Source of the DNA: Sulfuricurvum sp. PC08-66
GTDB lineage: Bacteria; Campylobacterota; Campylobacteria; Campylobacterales; Sulfurimonadaceae
Direction of reading: 5' to 3'
Assembly: GCA_000830255.1 (NCBI GenBank)
Contig: JQIT01000012.1
Location: 27,481-91,480 of the forward strand
DNA length: 64,000 nucleotides
Shown here: piece by piece, positions 43,933 through 53,716 of the stretch
Position numbering within the stretch: the first letter of the stretch is position 1
How the letters are laid out: the number at the start of each line of letters is the position of its first letter
Made by a program: the position numbers and the translations under genes
Notes under the pieces: model-generated
The model's database searches: none
What the model saw: only the letters and a program-made list of their open reading frames with translations
Told to the model about the DNA's origin: nothing

Positions 43933-45317
43933 AGGTCAAGCTCCTTGAGGTAGTTTTGGAAAAAGAGTAGCTGCTCTTGGGTACGCAACGTCGATGTGCC
44001 CCCTTGACTAGTACGGGCATTCATGCTGTTTTCTAGCTCCAAAAAGCGCATCACATCCTCCCCAATGCGCTCATCGATAGCACGAAGCTCCTCATAAGGC
44101 ATCTGACTCAAATCGATGCCTAACACTTGCGCACGTGCCACCGCCGCGCCTGTAATATGGTGCGCATTACGGAAGGGGATATCGCACTGCTTGACCAAGT
44201 AATCCGCCAAATCGGTCGCGCTGAGGTGTCCCAAAAGGGTCGCTTTTTGCATATTGTGCGGTTTGACCGTCATCGTCGCCAACGCTTGAGAGAGAATCTC
44301 TAGCGACATCTCCAAGGTCTCGATGGTGTCAAAAACTCCCTCTTTGTCCTCTTGGGTATCTTTATTGTACGCCAATGGCAATCCCTTCATCACGGTCAAA
44401 AGTCCCATGAGATTGCCATAAACACGCCCTGTCTTGCCACGTAGTAGCTCTGGAACGTCGGGGTTTTTCTTTTGGGGCATGATAGAGCTACCTGTAGAGT
44501 AGGCATCACTCAGCTCCACAAACCCAAACTCATAACTTGACCACAAAATAATCTCCTCAGCCAATCGAGAGATGTGCATCATCACCATCGAACCGTTGAA
44601 GAGTAACTCCAGCGCAAAATCGCGGTCACTTACCGTATCGAGACAATTGATACTTACACTGTCAAAGCCCAACGCTTTTGCAGTAGCTTCACGGTCGATA
44701 GGGTGTGGTGTCCCTGCCAATGCCGCACATCCCAAAGGCGAGACATTGTTGCGTGCATGACTATCTAGCAATCTCTCGATATCGCGCTTGAACATACTGG
44801 CATACGCCAAAAGATGAAAGGCGAAATTGATAGGTTGTGCATGTTGCAGGTGTGTCATACCTGGCATAAGCGTCGTCGTATGGTGTTGCGCAATATCGAC
44901 GAGGGTTTGCATAAGGGTTTTGAGCTGCGAGGAGAGTGAGCGGTTTTTGCGCAACACAAAACGGCGAAAATCGACCGCAACTTGGTCATTGCGACTACGT
45001 GCGGTGTGCAGACGTGCACCCGCATCGCCAATGATAGCCGTGAGACGCTTCTCAATAGCCATGTGTAAATCTTCCTCAGAGATGCGCCACTCAAATACGC
45101 CTGACTCTATTTCAGTGCGTACTTGCAAAAGCCCCTTCTCGATAAAGAGCGCGTCCTCTTTGGCGATGATGCCTTGTTGGGCTAACATAGTGGCGTGTGC
45201 AATCGAGCCCTCGATATCTTCGAGATAGAGCGCTCTATCGAACATTATCGAAGCATTAAACGCCTCCAATATCGAGGCACTCTTTTGGGTGAAACGTCCT
45301 GACCACATTTTGTCCAT
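43929..45317 (-). CDS. argH: Argininosuccinate lyase
   Basis: The product has 462 residues, full length. The fumarase-superfamily signature [12 protein letters not shown] near 280-291 holds the catalytic Ser. [15 protein letters not shown] near 104-118 and [16 protein letters not shown] near 205-220 are substrate-binding blocks. It forms arginine and fumarate in the last step of arginine synthesis, matching argD and carB elsewhere in the window. It begins one base after the dxs stop. Confidence 0.97.
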   Translation of the reverse strand: MDKMWSGRFTQKSASILEAFNASIMFDRALYLEDIEGSIAHATMLAQQGIIAKEDALFIEKGLLQVRTEIESGVFEWRISEEDLHMAIEKRLTAIIGDAGARLHTARSRNDQVAVDFRRFVLRKNRSLSSQLKTLMQTLVDIAQHHTTTLMPGMTHLQHAQPINFAFHLLAYASMFKRDIERLLDSHARNNVSPLGCAALAGTPHPIDREATAKALGFDSVSINCLDTVSDRDFALELLFNGSMVMMHISRLAEEIILWSSYEFGFVELSDAYSTGSSIMPQKKNPDVPELLRGKTGRVYGNLMGLLTVMKGLPLAYNKDTQEDKEGVFDTIETLEMSLEILSQALATMTVKPHNMQKATLLGHLSATDLADYLVKQCDIPFRNAHHITGAAVARAQVLGIDLSQMPYEELRAIDERIGEDVMRFLELENSMNARTSQGGTSTLRTQEQLLFFQNYLKELDL

Positions 45318-45318
45318 A

Positions 45319-47130
45319 CTATTTTCCTTCTATCTTTTGTGCTATTTGGGCGGGCAAAAGCCCCAATGACTCCTCTACACGTGCGGTGGCTCCATGCGTG
45401 ATAAACGCATCGCTGTACTCAAAAGTGATGACCTTTACATGCGCCACTCCCTGTGCGTGCAAGAACTCCATAAGCGCACTTCCCACGCCACCCATCGCCG
45501 CTGAATCACTCATGACATACCATGTAGTGTAGCGTTGGCTACACGCCAAGAGCATCTCTTCATCGAGAGGTTTGACGAAACGCAAATCCAATACCGAGAG
45601 AGACTTTTGCAAAAGAGCATTGACCGCGATAGCTCTACCCACACCTGCACCGTAGCCTATGAGAAGTGCATCGCCGTCATGCTCTACAAGCATCTGTGCT
45701 TTGCCAAGCTCAAACGGTATGGCTTCAAAAACTTCAGGTGAAGAGAGCACGCCACGCGGATAGCGAAAGGCACACGGCGTTGGCATCAAAGCGGCAAAAC
45801 GCACCGCATCGATGAGGGTCGCTTCATCACGCGGCGCAAAGAGCGTCATCGTAGGAATAGCACGCAAAAAGGAGATATCAAAAGCACCTTGGTGCGTCTC
45901 GCCATCTTCACCTACAATCCCTGCTCTATCGATAGCAAAAACTACGGGCAAATTCATAAGACACACATCGTGAATGATTTGGTCGTAGGCACGTTGCAAA
46001 AAGGTCGAATAGATTGCGACAAAGGGTTTGAACCCCTCTTTTGCCATCGCACCCATCGAGGTCACTGCATGTTGTTCGGCAATTGCCACATCCCAAAAGC
46101 GGTTCGGATACGCCTCCATCAAGGCGCTCATACCCGTACCGCTAGGCATCGCTGCGGTGACACCTACGATGCGACTATCCTCCTGCGCTAATGCCAAAAG
46201 GGCATCGCTGTAGACCTGCGTCGCGTTGCGTTGTGTCGCCTTTTTGACCACTTTGCCATCGCTAATATCAAACGGTCCCACGCCGTGCCAATGCTCATGC
46301 TGACCCTCAGCAATCTCATACCCTTTGCCTTTGAGCGTTTGGGCATGTACGATGACAGGTTTGCCCATGCTTTTGGCAAGCTCAAAGGTCGAAATAAGAC
46401 CTTTGATATCGTGTCCATCGACAGGACCAATATACTCTAGCCCCATCTCTTCGAACAATATACCAGGGGTGAGCATACGCAATCCCTCTTCGAGACGACG
46501 CGCCACATAGTGCGCCCCCTCAGGCAGATGTTCCAAAAGAAGCTCTGTTTTGCGTTTAAAACGTTGATAAAAAGGTGAAGCCATCGCTTGCGACAAAATA
46601 CGGCTAATGGCTCCGATAGGTTTGGCGATACTCATCTCATTGTCGTTGAGGATAATAATCATCGGGTATTTGTGCTCACCTAGCTCATTGAGCGCCTCAT
46701 AAACCATCCCAGCACTCATACTTCCATCGCCGATAAAGGCAACGGGGATACGCTTTTCACCCTTGAGTGCGATAGCTTTGGCGGCACCTACACCCAGCGA
46801 AATCGAGGTCGAGCTATGCCCTGCCACATAGTAGTCGTAGAGCGATTCGCTAGGCTTGGTATAGCCACACACACCCTCAAATTGACGCAATGTCGCAAAG
46901 AGTTCCCATCGATCGGTCAAGAGTTTGTGTGCGTAGGATTGGTGGCTCACATCAAAAATAAAAGGGTCATTTGCCGCATCAAAAACGTAATGCATCGCAA
47001 TGATTAAGTCAACGGCGCCCAACGTAGAGCTCAGATGCCCTCCGTTTTTGCTCACGACCTCCAATATACGCTCTCGTATGCTTTGGGCTAGCTTCTCTAG
47101 CTCATCGATACTCATTTGCTTGATATTCAC
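45319..47130 (-). CDS. dxs: 1-deoxy-D-xylulose-5-phosphate synthase
   Basis: The product has 603 residues. The thiamine diphosphate motif runs from [17 protein letters not shown] to NDNEMSI near 142-175. Other blocks are [13 protein letters not shown] near 59-71, where Campylobacterota have Ser for the more common Gly, and [11 protein letters not shown] near 31-41. The transketolase-like [15 protein letters not shown] is near 355-370, and [19 protein letters not shown] follows. It opens the MEP isoprenoid pathway. Coupled by 4 bases to fliH, a flagellar gene, as in Campylobacter jejuni. Confidence 0.96.
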   Translation of the reverse strand: MNIKQMSIDELEKLAQSIRERILEVVSKNGGHLSSTLGAVDLIIAMHYVFDAANDPFIFDVSHQSYAHKLLTDRWELFATLRQFEGVCGYTKPSESLYDYYVAGHSSTSISLGVGAAKAIALKGEKRIPVAFIGDGSMSAGMVYEALNELGEHKYPMIIILNDNEMSIAKPIGAISRILSQAMASPFYQRFKRKTELLLEHLPEGAHYVARRLEEGLRMLTPGILFEEMGLEYIGPVDGHDIKGLISTFELAKSMGKPVIVHAQTLKGKGYEIAEGQHEHWHGVGPFDISDGKVVKKATQRNATQVYSDALLALAQEDSRIVGVTAAMPSGTGMSALMEAYPNRFWDVAIAEQHAVTSMGAMAKEGFKPFVAIYSTFLQRAYDQIIHDVCLMNLPVVFAIDRAGIVGEDGETHQGAFDISFLRAIPTMTLFAPRDEATLIDAVRFAALMPTPCAFRYPRGVLSSPEVFEAIPFELGKAQMLVEHDGDALLIGYGAGVGRAIAVNALLQKSLSVLDLRFVKPLDEEMLLACSQRYTTWYVMSDSAAMGGVGSALMEFLHAQGVAHVKVITFEYSDAFITHGATARVEESLGLLPAQIAQKIEGK

Positions 47131-47948
47131 GCCTCTCCTTTGGGTTGTAATGCAATACGTTTTACTTGCTCATAACGCTCTAAAATATCCCCTTCGATAG
47201 TGCCAATATTGCTTACCAATACGACACCCCCCTCTGCTACAGCCTTGTCTGCAACCACGTGAACCCGCGTGTTTTCGTCGACCGCTTTTTTGAGGTACTC
47301 AATCGTGCGGGGATGGACACGCAACGTAATTTGTGTCGCTTTTTCCACCTCACGCATGAGCGATTGCGCTAGGGCTGCAGTCACCTCATTGGCATGTTTT
47401 GAGACCTCTTTGATAATCACTTCATGTGCAATATCCAAAGCTGCTCCTATCAACTCCTCTTCGATACGATGCAGCGCCCCCTCAAACTTTTGTGACTCCT
47501 CTGCAAGCATCTTGGCACCCTGCCCTAACAGCTCTAGCTTCTCTTCGTAGAGCTCTTTTGCCTCTTTTTGGGAGACTACTTTTGCCGCTTCGTATCCTTG
47601 GGCATAGGACTCCTCTTTGAGGCGCGCCAGCTCTTTGGCGTGACGCTCTTGAAGCTCTTCAAGAGCCATTTGGGCTTTGAGGTATTTACTCGAAAAATCG
47701 TCCGCTTTTTGCAACAGCGACTCTATAAGCTCGCTTTGGTCGTTTTGGGGAGACTCTTCCTCCTCTTGAGGTTCGCTGTATTTAAACTCTTTGGGATGGG
47801 GTGCAGGATCATCAAAATTGCGCAACGTATGCTTGGTGATACCTTTGCGCAAGCTCTCATCTTCAGGTAAATCTGCTTGAATCACCTTGAGTGAGTAGTG
47901 CGCTATGGTGTATCGATTCTCATTGCTTTTGTTGATAATCACGCTCAT
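47127..47948 (-). CDS. fliH: Flagellar export ATPase regulator FliH
   Basis: The product has 273 residues. The N-terminal third is acidic and proline-containing. A long coiled coil lies at about 75-155, with heptad-like EELQERHAKELARLKEE, then comes a globular C-terminal part with GAALDIAHEVIIKEVSKH and VHPRTIEYLK. This is the FliH build: the stalk binds FliN and the C-terminal domain holds the FliI ATPase. Weak sequence conservation makes context important, and it sits between fliG (2 bases) and dxs. Confidence 0.88.
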   Translation of the reverse strand: MSVIINKSNENRYTIAHYSLKVIQADLPEDESLRKGITKHTLRNFDDPAPHPKEFKYSEPQEEEESPQNDQSELIESLLQKADDFSSKYLKAQMALEELQERHAKELARLKEESYAQGYEAAKVVSQKEAKELYEEKLELLGQGAKMLAEESQKFEGALHRIEEELIGAALDIAHEVIIKEVSKHANEVTAALAQSLMREVEKATQITLRVHPRTIEYLKKAVDENTRVHVVADKAVAEGGVVLVSNIGTIEGDILERYEQVKRIALQPKGEA

Positions 47949-47950
47949 GG

Positions 47951-48976
47951 CTAGTAAATCATCTCATCCGCTTCACCAAGTTGGATCAATCCTTGGTCTG
48001 CTAGCTGTTGAACTGCCTCGACAATTTTACGTTGTGCTGACTCAACCTCTTTGACCTTCACCGCGCCCAAGAACTGCATCTCTTCGTTGAATGCCTCTTT
48101 GGCGCGTTGAGACATATTGGAGAAGAATTTCTCTTTGAGGTCTTCGGGAGAAGATTTGAGCGCCAACATCAGCTCTTTTTTGTCTACCATTTTGAGAATT
48201 TCGCGCACTGCGGTGTTGTCCAGCGTGATGATATCCTCGAAGGTAAACATCATCTCTTTGATAGCTGCGGCCAACTCTTCGTCCACCGTCTCGATTTGCG
48301 CCAAGGTCGCTTTGGAGGCTTTGGCACCCAAACGGTTGAAGACATCTGCCACTGCACGTGGTCCTCCCACTTCGACCTTGTAGGTCGCAAGCGATTCGAG
48401 TTTGCTCTCTAGTACTGCCGAGACACGTTTAATAATCGCAGGTGAAATATCCCCAAGGTTTGCCATACGCATAGCAATCTCTGAACGCATCTCATCGGTG
48501 AAATAGGTGAGTGTCTCAGCGGCATCACTAGCATCCATGTGTGCCAAAATAAGGGCAATGGTTTGCGGGTGTTCGTTGATAATAAAGTCCGAAAGCTGTT
48601 CGGGTTTGATTTTGGAGAGGTAGGCGAAGTTTTGAGAACTTTGCATACTTTTGGAGAGTCTATCGAGTACCTTTTTAGCCTCTTCAGGTCCCAATGCTTT
48701 GTAGAGAATCTCTCTAGCGTACTCCATACCACCCGTATTGAGGTACTGCGTCGATTGGAAGATGGCATAAAACTCCTCCAAAATCGCCGTAGCGATGGTC
48801 TTGTCCACCGATTTGTTGTGTGCGATATGCTTGGAGATGGTGGTAATGGACTCCACATCCATGTGCGTGAAGAGTAGTGCCGTATCGTCTTCGCCAAACT
48901 GCGCCAACAATACCGCAATTTTCTCTGCCATACTCATCTCATCGAGCTGTGCTTGTTGTGTTGTTGTTAGATTCAC
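47951..48976 (-). CDS. fliG: Flagellar motor switch protein FliG
   Basis: The product has 341 residues, normal for FliG. The middle domain has EHPQTIALILAHMDASDAAE with the conserved EHPQ near 133-136. The C-terminal domain carries the charged torque helix (about 285-310), with LKEKFFSNMSQRAKEAFNEE containing the K, R and E residues that meet the stator. FliG links the MS ring to the C-ring and sets rotation. Its start overlaps fliF by 4 bases. Confidence 0.97.
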   Translation of the reverse strand: MNLTTTQQAQLDEMSMAEKIAVLLAQFGEDDTALLFTHMDVESITTISKHIAHNKSVDKTIATAILEEFYAIFQSTQYLNTGGMEYAREILYKALGPEEAKKVLDRLSKSMQSSQNFAYLSKIKPEQLSDFIINEHPQTIALILAHMDASDAAETLTYFTDEMRSEIAMRMANLGDISPAIIKRVSAVLESKLESLATYKVEVGGPRAVADVFNRLGAKASKATLAQIETVDEELAAAIKEMMFTFEDIITLDNTAVREILKMVDKKELMLALKSSPEDLKEKFFSNMSQRAKEAFNEEMQFLGAVKVKEVESAQRKIVEAVQQLADQGLIQLGEADEMIY

Positions 48977-50706
48977 GGTTTACTCCCTCTTTTGCCAAGC
49001 TCTAGCTCTGCAATTGCTATTGACTCCTCTTCGATAAGGACTTTGAGCAAGTTTGCCACATCTTCAGGCTTGCTCTCGACCATCGCTTTGAGTTTTTCGA
49101 GCAATACATCGTATTTGAGCGCATCTTCGTTGAAATTCTCATTGACACCCAACTGCTCTTCGACCTTTTTGCGCATCGCTTGGACTTTGCCTACCAAGTC
49201 TTCGCCCTCATCCTCATCAATGCTCAAAATAGGACGGCTTAGCTCCTCTTGACTCTCTTGAATCTCTAGCATTCTGTCCGCAAAAGGGACGATGATTTTT
49301 TTGTAAAAAATAAAGAGAATAATCGCTACAAAGAGATATTTCAGCGCTGGCGCTAAAGGTCCCACATATTTTTCGACCTTTTGCATAAAGGCGGTATATC
49401 CTGTAGCAGAAGGGATACTGCCAGCAGGCGCTCTAAAGGCGAAATTGCTCACGGTCACATCGTCCAAACGCGCCTCGTTGTAGCCGATGGTGCGTTTGAC
49501 TAGGTTATTGATTTGATCCAAGCTCGCTTGGTCAAGTGCGATATAATCAAACTCCTCCGTGGGATTGCCCTCTTCATCTTTTTTGGGCTCATATTTGCCA
49601 TCGACCAAAACCGCAGCTGTAATACGTTTAATCGTTGCAAATTCGCTTTTGACTTGTGTGACTGTTTTGGATACGTCGTAATTGGTGGAGGCTTCATTTT
49701 TGGAGTATTTTTCGATAGTTTCGTTGCCTTGGAGCCCTTCAACGGGGCCAATATTACTTACAGCACCTGGTACGCCACCTATCTCTTTGGGGCGGCTACC
49801 TTCGCGTTTCTCCTCGATGATTTGCTCACTGCGCACGACGTTTTCGGGGTCGAATTTTTCTTGGGTCATTTCACGTTGTGAAAAGTCAAATTCGATATTG
49901 ACCTGTGCGCGTACACGGTCATCTCCACCGATAATGGGTGCCAATACTTTGACAATTTTTTGCTCAAGAGCCTCCTCTTGACGCGTTTCATAGCGTGTTT
50001 GAAGTTTGGCTCGTTCACTGGATTGCTCAAACTCATCGCCATCGCCCAAGGGTACACCATCGGCATCGATAAGCGAAACTTTTTCAGGATGAAGTTTGGG
50101 TACTGCGGCAGAGACGAGATTTTTGATACCAACGATTTGTTGACGGGTCAGACGCATCGACTCCTCAAAAGTCACCTGCACCGACGCCGTAGGCTCCTCT
50201 TGCTTAGCGACGAAAAGCGTCTCTTTGGGCAGAGCCAAATGCACTATCGCCTCTTTGATAGGGCGCAATCCCGCAATGGTACGCGCCAATTCACCCTCTA
50301 GCGCACGCTTGTATTTGATATCTTGGTCGAAGCTAGTCGCGCCAAACTCCTGTTTGTCGAAGAGCTCAAAGCCTACTTTGTTGTCCTTGATAATACCCAA
50401 CGATGCGATGGCAATACGCTCTTTGTAGACCTCTGCTTCGGGTACTGCAATGGTCGTCTCATTGAGCAATTCATAATCGATTTTATCTTTTTTGAGTTGC
50501 TCTACGACGATAGCGGCATCCGCAGGGGTGAGGCGATCGAAGAGGACTTTATACCCCTCTTTGCCCGCGGGTTTGGCGTTGTACAAAATCATAAAAACAA
50601 TGAAACCCACTATTGCCACTACGGTAGCGACAATAACTATCTGCTGATTGCGATTAAGTCGTCCAAAAAGAGCAACCAGTTGAGAAATAAGGGCTTTGAA
50701 ATCCAT
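48973..50706 (-). CDS. fliF: Flagellar MS-ring protein FliF
   Basis: The product has 577 residues. The two membrane helices expected of FliF are at about 23-41 and 454-472. Between them lie the ring-building motifs (YKVLFDRLTPADAAIVVEQL near 53-72, then PKETLFVAKQEEPTASVQV) and the large periplasmic domain. The C-terminal cytoplasmic tail (about 540-577) with PEDVANLLKVLIEE binds FliG. FliF forms the base ring of the flagellum and houses the export gate. It follows hisC by 2-7 bases. Confidence 0.97.
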   Translation of the reverse strand: MDFKALISQLVALFGRLNRNQQIVIVATVVAIVGFIVFMILYNAKPAGKEGYKVLFDRLTPADAAIVVEQLKKDKIDYELLNETTIAVPEAEVYKERIAIASLGIIKDNKVGFELFDKQEFGATSFDQDIKYKRALEGELARTIAGLRPIKEAIVHLALPKETLFVAKQEEPTASVQVTFEESMRLTRQQIVGIKNLVSAAVPKLHPEKVSLIDADGVPLGDGDEFEQSSERAKLQTRYETRQEEALEQKIVKVLAPIIGGDDRVRAQVNIEFDFSQREMTQEKFDPENVVRSEQIIEEKREGSRPKEIGGVPGAVSNIGPVEGLQGNETIEKYSKNEASTNYDVSKTVTQVKSEFATIKRITAAVLVDGKYEPKKDEEGNPTEEFDYIALDQASLDQINNLVKRTIGYNEARLDDVTVSNFAFRAPAGSIPSATGYTAFMQKVEKYVGPLAPALKYLFVAIILFIFYKKIIVPFADRMLEIQESQEELSRPILSIDEDEGEDLVGKVQAMRKKVEEQLGVNENFNEDALKYDVLLEKLKAMVESKPEDVANLLKVLIEEESIAIAELELGKRGSKP

Positions 50707-50713
50707 CTACTAC

Positions 50714-51811
50714 CTATCTACAATATTGCATAAAACGCTCAAAAAATTGGCTATTTTGCTCTAGTGTGCCAATAGTTACGCGAATGGCGTTGAGTCCATA
50801 CCCTGTCAAATCGCGTACAATCATACCCTTTTCGAGTAGTGTTTGAGCCACTTTTTTGCTCGATTGCGTCGATGGCAACAAAAGTGTGACGAAATTAGTA
50901 TAGGATGGGATTGCCTCAAATCCTACCTCTTTAGCGAAATCGTAATAGCGCTCTATCTCTTCGAAATTGTTTTTGAGACTCATGAGCACAAAAGCCTCAT
51001 CTTTGAGTGCCTCGATAGCGGCTTGCAGTGAGAGTGTCGTGATATTAAAAGGGGGGCGAATTTTGTAGAGTGCTTCGATGATGTTGCGTGCACCTATGCC
51101 ATAGCCCACGCGCATACCACCCAAGCCGTACGCTTTTGAAAAAGTACCAAGATAGAGTACATTGGCGTAACGCGAGGTAATATCATCGACCATCACCGCC
51201 TTCTTGGGGTCAGCGTACGCCGTATATTCCATATAGGCGCCATCGACGACGACCAAGGTATTGGCGTCGATTTGGTCCAAGAAGTCATACAGCTGGGTCT
51301 TATCGAGTGCGTCACCCGTAGGATTGTTAGGTGTACAGATGAAAATCATTTCAGGTTTGTGCTCTTTGTAAAGCGCCAAAAACTGCCCCAAATCGTGCTC
51401 TCTTGAGGTGGTTTTGAGAATCGTTGCCCCTACATGCTTGGCATAAATTTCGTACATCGCAAAGGTGACACCGTTCATCAGCACCTTTTGACCTCTACCA
51501 AGTTTGGCATGCACCGCAAACTCGATAATTTGGTCACTCCCTGCACCGATGATAACTTGACGCGTATTGACACTGTATTTTGCCGCCAACGCCTCTTTGA
51601 GTTCATACATCGAGTCGTCAGGATAGAGCGCCATTTTGGGCAGTATCTCTGCTATTTTGGCTTGCACTTTGGGGCTACACCCAAAAGGATTCTCATTCGA
51701 AGCCAACTTGACTACATCCTTGGGATTGATGCCATACTCACGCACGACCAACTCGATAGGCTTACCCGCCTCATAAATATCCAGACTCTCCAAAACCGAA
51801 TTAAATTGCAT
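50714..51811 (-). CDS. hisC: Histidinol-phosphate aminotransferase
   Basis: I prefer ATG 51809-51811 over the TTG one codon earlier because AAGGGA is spaced better. The product is 365 residues. The class I/II aminotransferase features are KLASNENPFGCSPK near 36-49, CTPNNPTGDALDK near 154-166, the GAYMEY loop with the PLP Asp/Tyr, and the PLP lysine in LGTFSKAYGLGGMRVGY near 216-232. HisC-like enzymes in Campylobacterota also transaminate aromatic precursors, which suits the pheA neighbour. It overlaps pheA by 11 bases. Confidence 0.95.
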   Translation of the reverse strand: MQFNSVLESLDIYEAGKPIELVVREYGINPKDVVKLASNENPFGCSPKVQAKIAEILPKMALYPDDSMYELKEALAAKYSVNTRQVIIGAGSDQIIEFAVHAKLGRGQKVLMNGVTFAMYEIYAKHVGATILKTTSREHDLGQFLALYKEHKPEMIFICTPNNPTGDALDKTQLYDFLDQIDANTLVVVDGAYMEYTAYADPKKAVMVDDITSRYANVLYLGTFSKAYGLGGMRVGYGIGARNIIEALYKIRPPFNITTLSLQAAIEALKDEAFVLMSLKNNFEEIERYYDFAKEVGFEAIPSYTNFVTLLLPSTQSSKKVAQTLLEKGMIVRDLTGYGLNAIRVTIGTLEQNSQFFERFMQYCR

Positions 51812-52895
51812 CAAATCCCTTTACATAGCTTCCTAGCCACTTGATCTCATCACGGTGGCGTCGCATCACTGGCGCGATATGCGCATCCTCAAAATGTCCT
51901 TCGAAATCGATAAAAAACCAATATTTATACCCACTGTCATCCTTGGAGGGGCGACTCTCGATTTTAAGTAGATTGATTTTGGCTTCGTACAAATCTTGTA
52001 GAAAATGTACCAATGCCCCAGGTTTATCCCCGTCATAGAGTTTGACCAATATCGAGGTTTTGGCTTCAGGGCTTGGCGCGTTGGTAAAATCACTCAAAAT
52101 CAAAAAACGCGTATGGTTTTGACTGGAGTCTTCGATGTTTTCATAGAGCGTTGGCACGCCATAGAGTTTGGCCGCGATATGCGAACATATTGCCGCAGCA
52201 TGGGGGTCTGCCGCTGCCAACATCGCCGCTTTTGCAGTCGATTCTACAGGGATATGCTCTACCTCATTGAGACCATGCTCCACCAAAAACTCTCGACACT
52301 GCCCAAAGCCTTTGTCTTTGGAGTAGACCTTGGTAATTTCGCGCGTATTTTCCGCCAACGAAGCAAACGCCAAATGTATCGATAGATTCATCTCTGCGAC
52401 GATTTTGACATCGTGTTTTGCCAGCAAATCGAGCGTCTCTCCTACTACACCATCGGTAGAGTTTTCGACAGGTACCACACCATATTTGGCGCGTTTGGTC
52501 TCTAAGCTTTGGAAAACAGCACGAATAGAGCTTTTGGCAACATACTCACTCATCGCCCCAAAACGCGACTCTGCGGCTTGGTGCGTGAAGCTCCCCAAAG
52601 GTCCCAAAAAGCTCACCTTTTCTGCTCGCTCGAGGTTACGCGCTACGGCAAAAATTTCGAGATAGATAGCCTCGATAGCGGCACGGTTGAGCAGAGACTC
52701 TTGCGTGGCATTGAGTGCGACCAACCTATCGATAATCTCTTTTTCACGCTCAGGTCGATAGATAGCTTCATGCGCACTGTTTTTGATTTCGCCTACGCGG
52801 TGCACCACTTTCATGCGTGCATTGAGAATCTCCAAAAGTTTGTCATCGAGTCTATCGATAGCCGTACGGCACTCTTGCAATGTCTCTAGCTTCAT
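51801..52895 (-). CDS. pheA: Bifunctional chorismate mutase/prephenate dehydratase
   Basis: The product has 364 residues. Residues 1-85 are an AroQ chorismate mutase with RTAIDRLDDKLLEILNAR. Residues 95-270 are the prephenate dehydratase (VSFLGPLGSFTHQAAESRFG; the catalytic Thr region in QNHTRFLILSD near 263). Residues 280-355 are an ACT domain with DGDKPGALVHFLQDLYEA and IESRPSKDDSGYKYWFF, the usual phenylalanine feedback site. It converts chorismate to phenylpyruvate. It overlaps the HAD gene by 4 bases; hisC could supply the final transamination. Confidence 0.96.
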   Translation of the reverse strand: MKLETLQECRTAIDRLDDKLLEILNARMKVVHRVGEIKNSAHEAIYRPEREKEIIDRLVALNATQESLLNRAAIEAIYLEIFAVARNLERAEKVSFLGPLGSFTHQAAESRFGAMSEYVAKSSIRAVFQSLETKRAKYGVVPVENSTDGVVGETLDLLAKHDVKIVAEMNLSIHLAFASLAENTREITKVYSKDKGFGQCREFLVEHGLNEVEHIPVESTAKAAMLAAADPHAAAICSHIAAKLYGVPTLYENIEDSSQNHTRFLILSDFTNAPSPEAKTSILVKLYDGDKPGALVHFLQDLYEAKINLLKIESRPSKDDSGYKYWFFIDFEGHFEDAHIAPVMRRHRDEIKWLGSYVKGFDAI

Positions 52896-53716
52896 CGTGT
52901 AACTCCTTGCATATGTTGGAGTACCTCACCCAAATGGGCTTTGATATCATCGGGGTGCTCATGGATAGGGAGTTTGGGGAGTATCTCATCGGCGTGACGG
53001 TATTTGCCAGAGAGGACAAAAAGCGTACGCATGCCTAACTCTTTTGCCCCTACCAAGTCACCTTTGACATCATCACTAATCATCAAAATATCCTCGTAGG
53101 TGATAGTTTTGTGCGTGACATCCTCTAGCATCTTTTTGGCTTGTGCATAAAAAGGCACACTTGGTTTACCCACGATGGTATAGGGCACCGATGTAGCGGT
53201 TTTGAGCATCTCCAAAATCGCCGCAGTTCCAGGGTAACGTTTGGAGTTTTTGGCATAGAGTGTCGTAGCATGCATGCCGATGAGCTTGGCGCCTTTGAGC
53301 AAAAACTCTATCATCTGTGCGAAATCTTCGTTGGTATAGTCAGGTTTGAGTCCTACAATCACCGCCGTAGGCTTCTCAAAATCGAGATCATACCCCAATG
53401 CCTGCATATTTTCCAAGAAATCGCTGTTGCCATAAACGGCAACATTTTTGTGTGCGATAAGGGTATCGAGCATCATCAGAGGGTCGAGATAGTGCGCTTT
53501 GTCGATGCCATAGCCTCGTGCATTGAGCATCTCGATGAAGGTCGCGCTGGCATATTTGGTGTTGTTGGTCACCACCATATAGGGGATGCCCTCTTCGCGC
53601 AAAAAGCGCATAAAAGCGACGCTCCCCTCGATAGGCGATTTATCCTCGTCGCTGATGAGAGTGCCTTGAACGTCGACAAAAACCATCGGTTTAGAGGTAC
53701 TTGGATTCATTAGCAA
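52892..53716 (-). CDS. HAD-superfamily hydrolase, NagD-like, with an altered motif I
   Basis: The frame opens at TTG 53716; ATG 53710 and ATG 53686 are alternatives. The last gives MVFVDVQGTL directly after the lysA stop and may be the true start (264 residues). Motif I reads DVQGTL, so the usual second Asp of DxD is Gln. Motif II is VVTNNTK, motif III Lys is in VGKPSVPFY and motif IV is ISDDVKGDLVGAKELGM, all intact, with a NagD-type C2 cap between. Such proteins usually remove phosphate from small molecules; loss of the acid/base Asp would slow that reaction or point to another substrate. It occupies the same place in Campylobacter. Confidence 0.87.
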   Translation of the reverse strand: MLMNPSTSKPMVFVDVQGTLISDEDKSPIEGSVAFMRFLREEGIPYMVVTNNTKYASATFIEMLNARGYGIDKAHYLDPLMMLDTLIAHKNVAVYGNSDFLENMQALGYDLDFEKPTAVIVGLKPDYTNEDFAQMIEFLLKGAKLIGMHATTLYAKNSKRYPGTAAILEMLKTATSVPYTIVGKPSVPFYAQAKKMLEDVTHKTITYEDILMISDDVKGDLVGAKELGMRTLFVLSGKYRHADEILPKLPIHEHPDDIKAHLGEVLQHMQGVTR

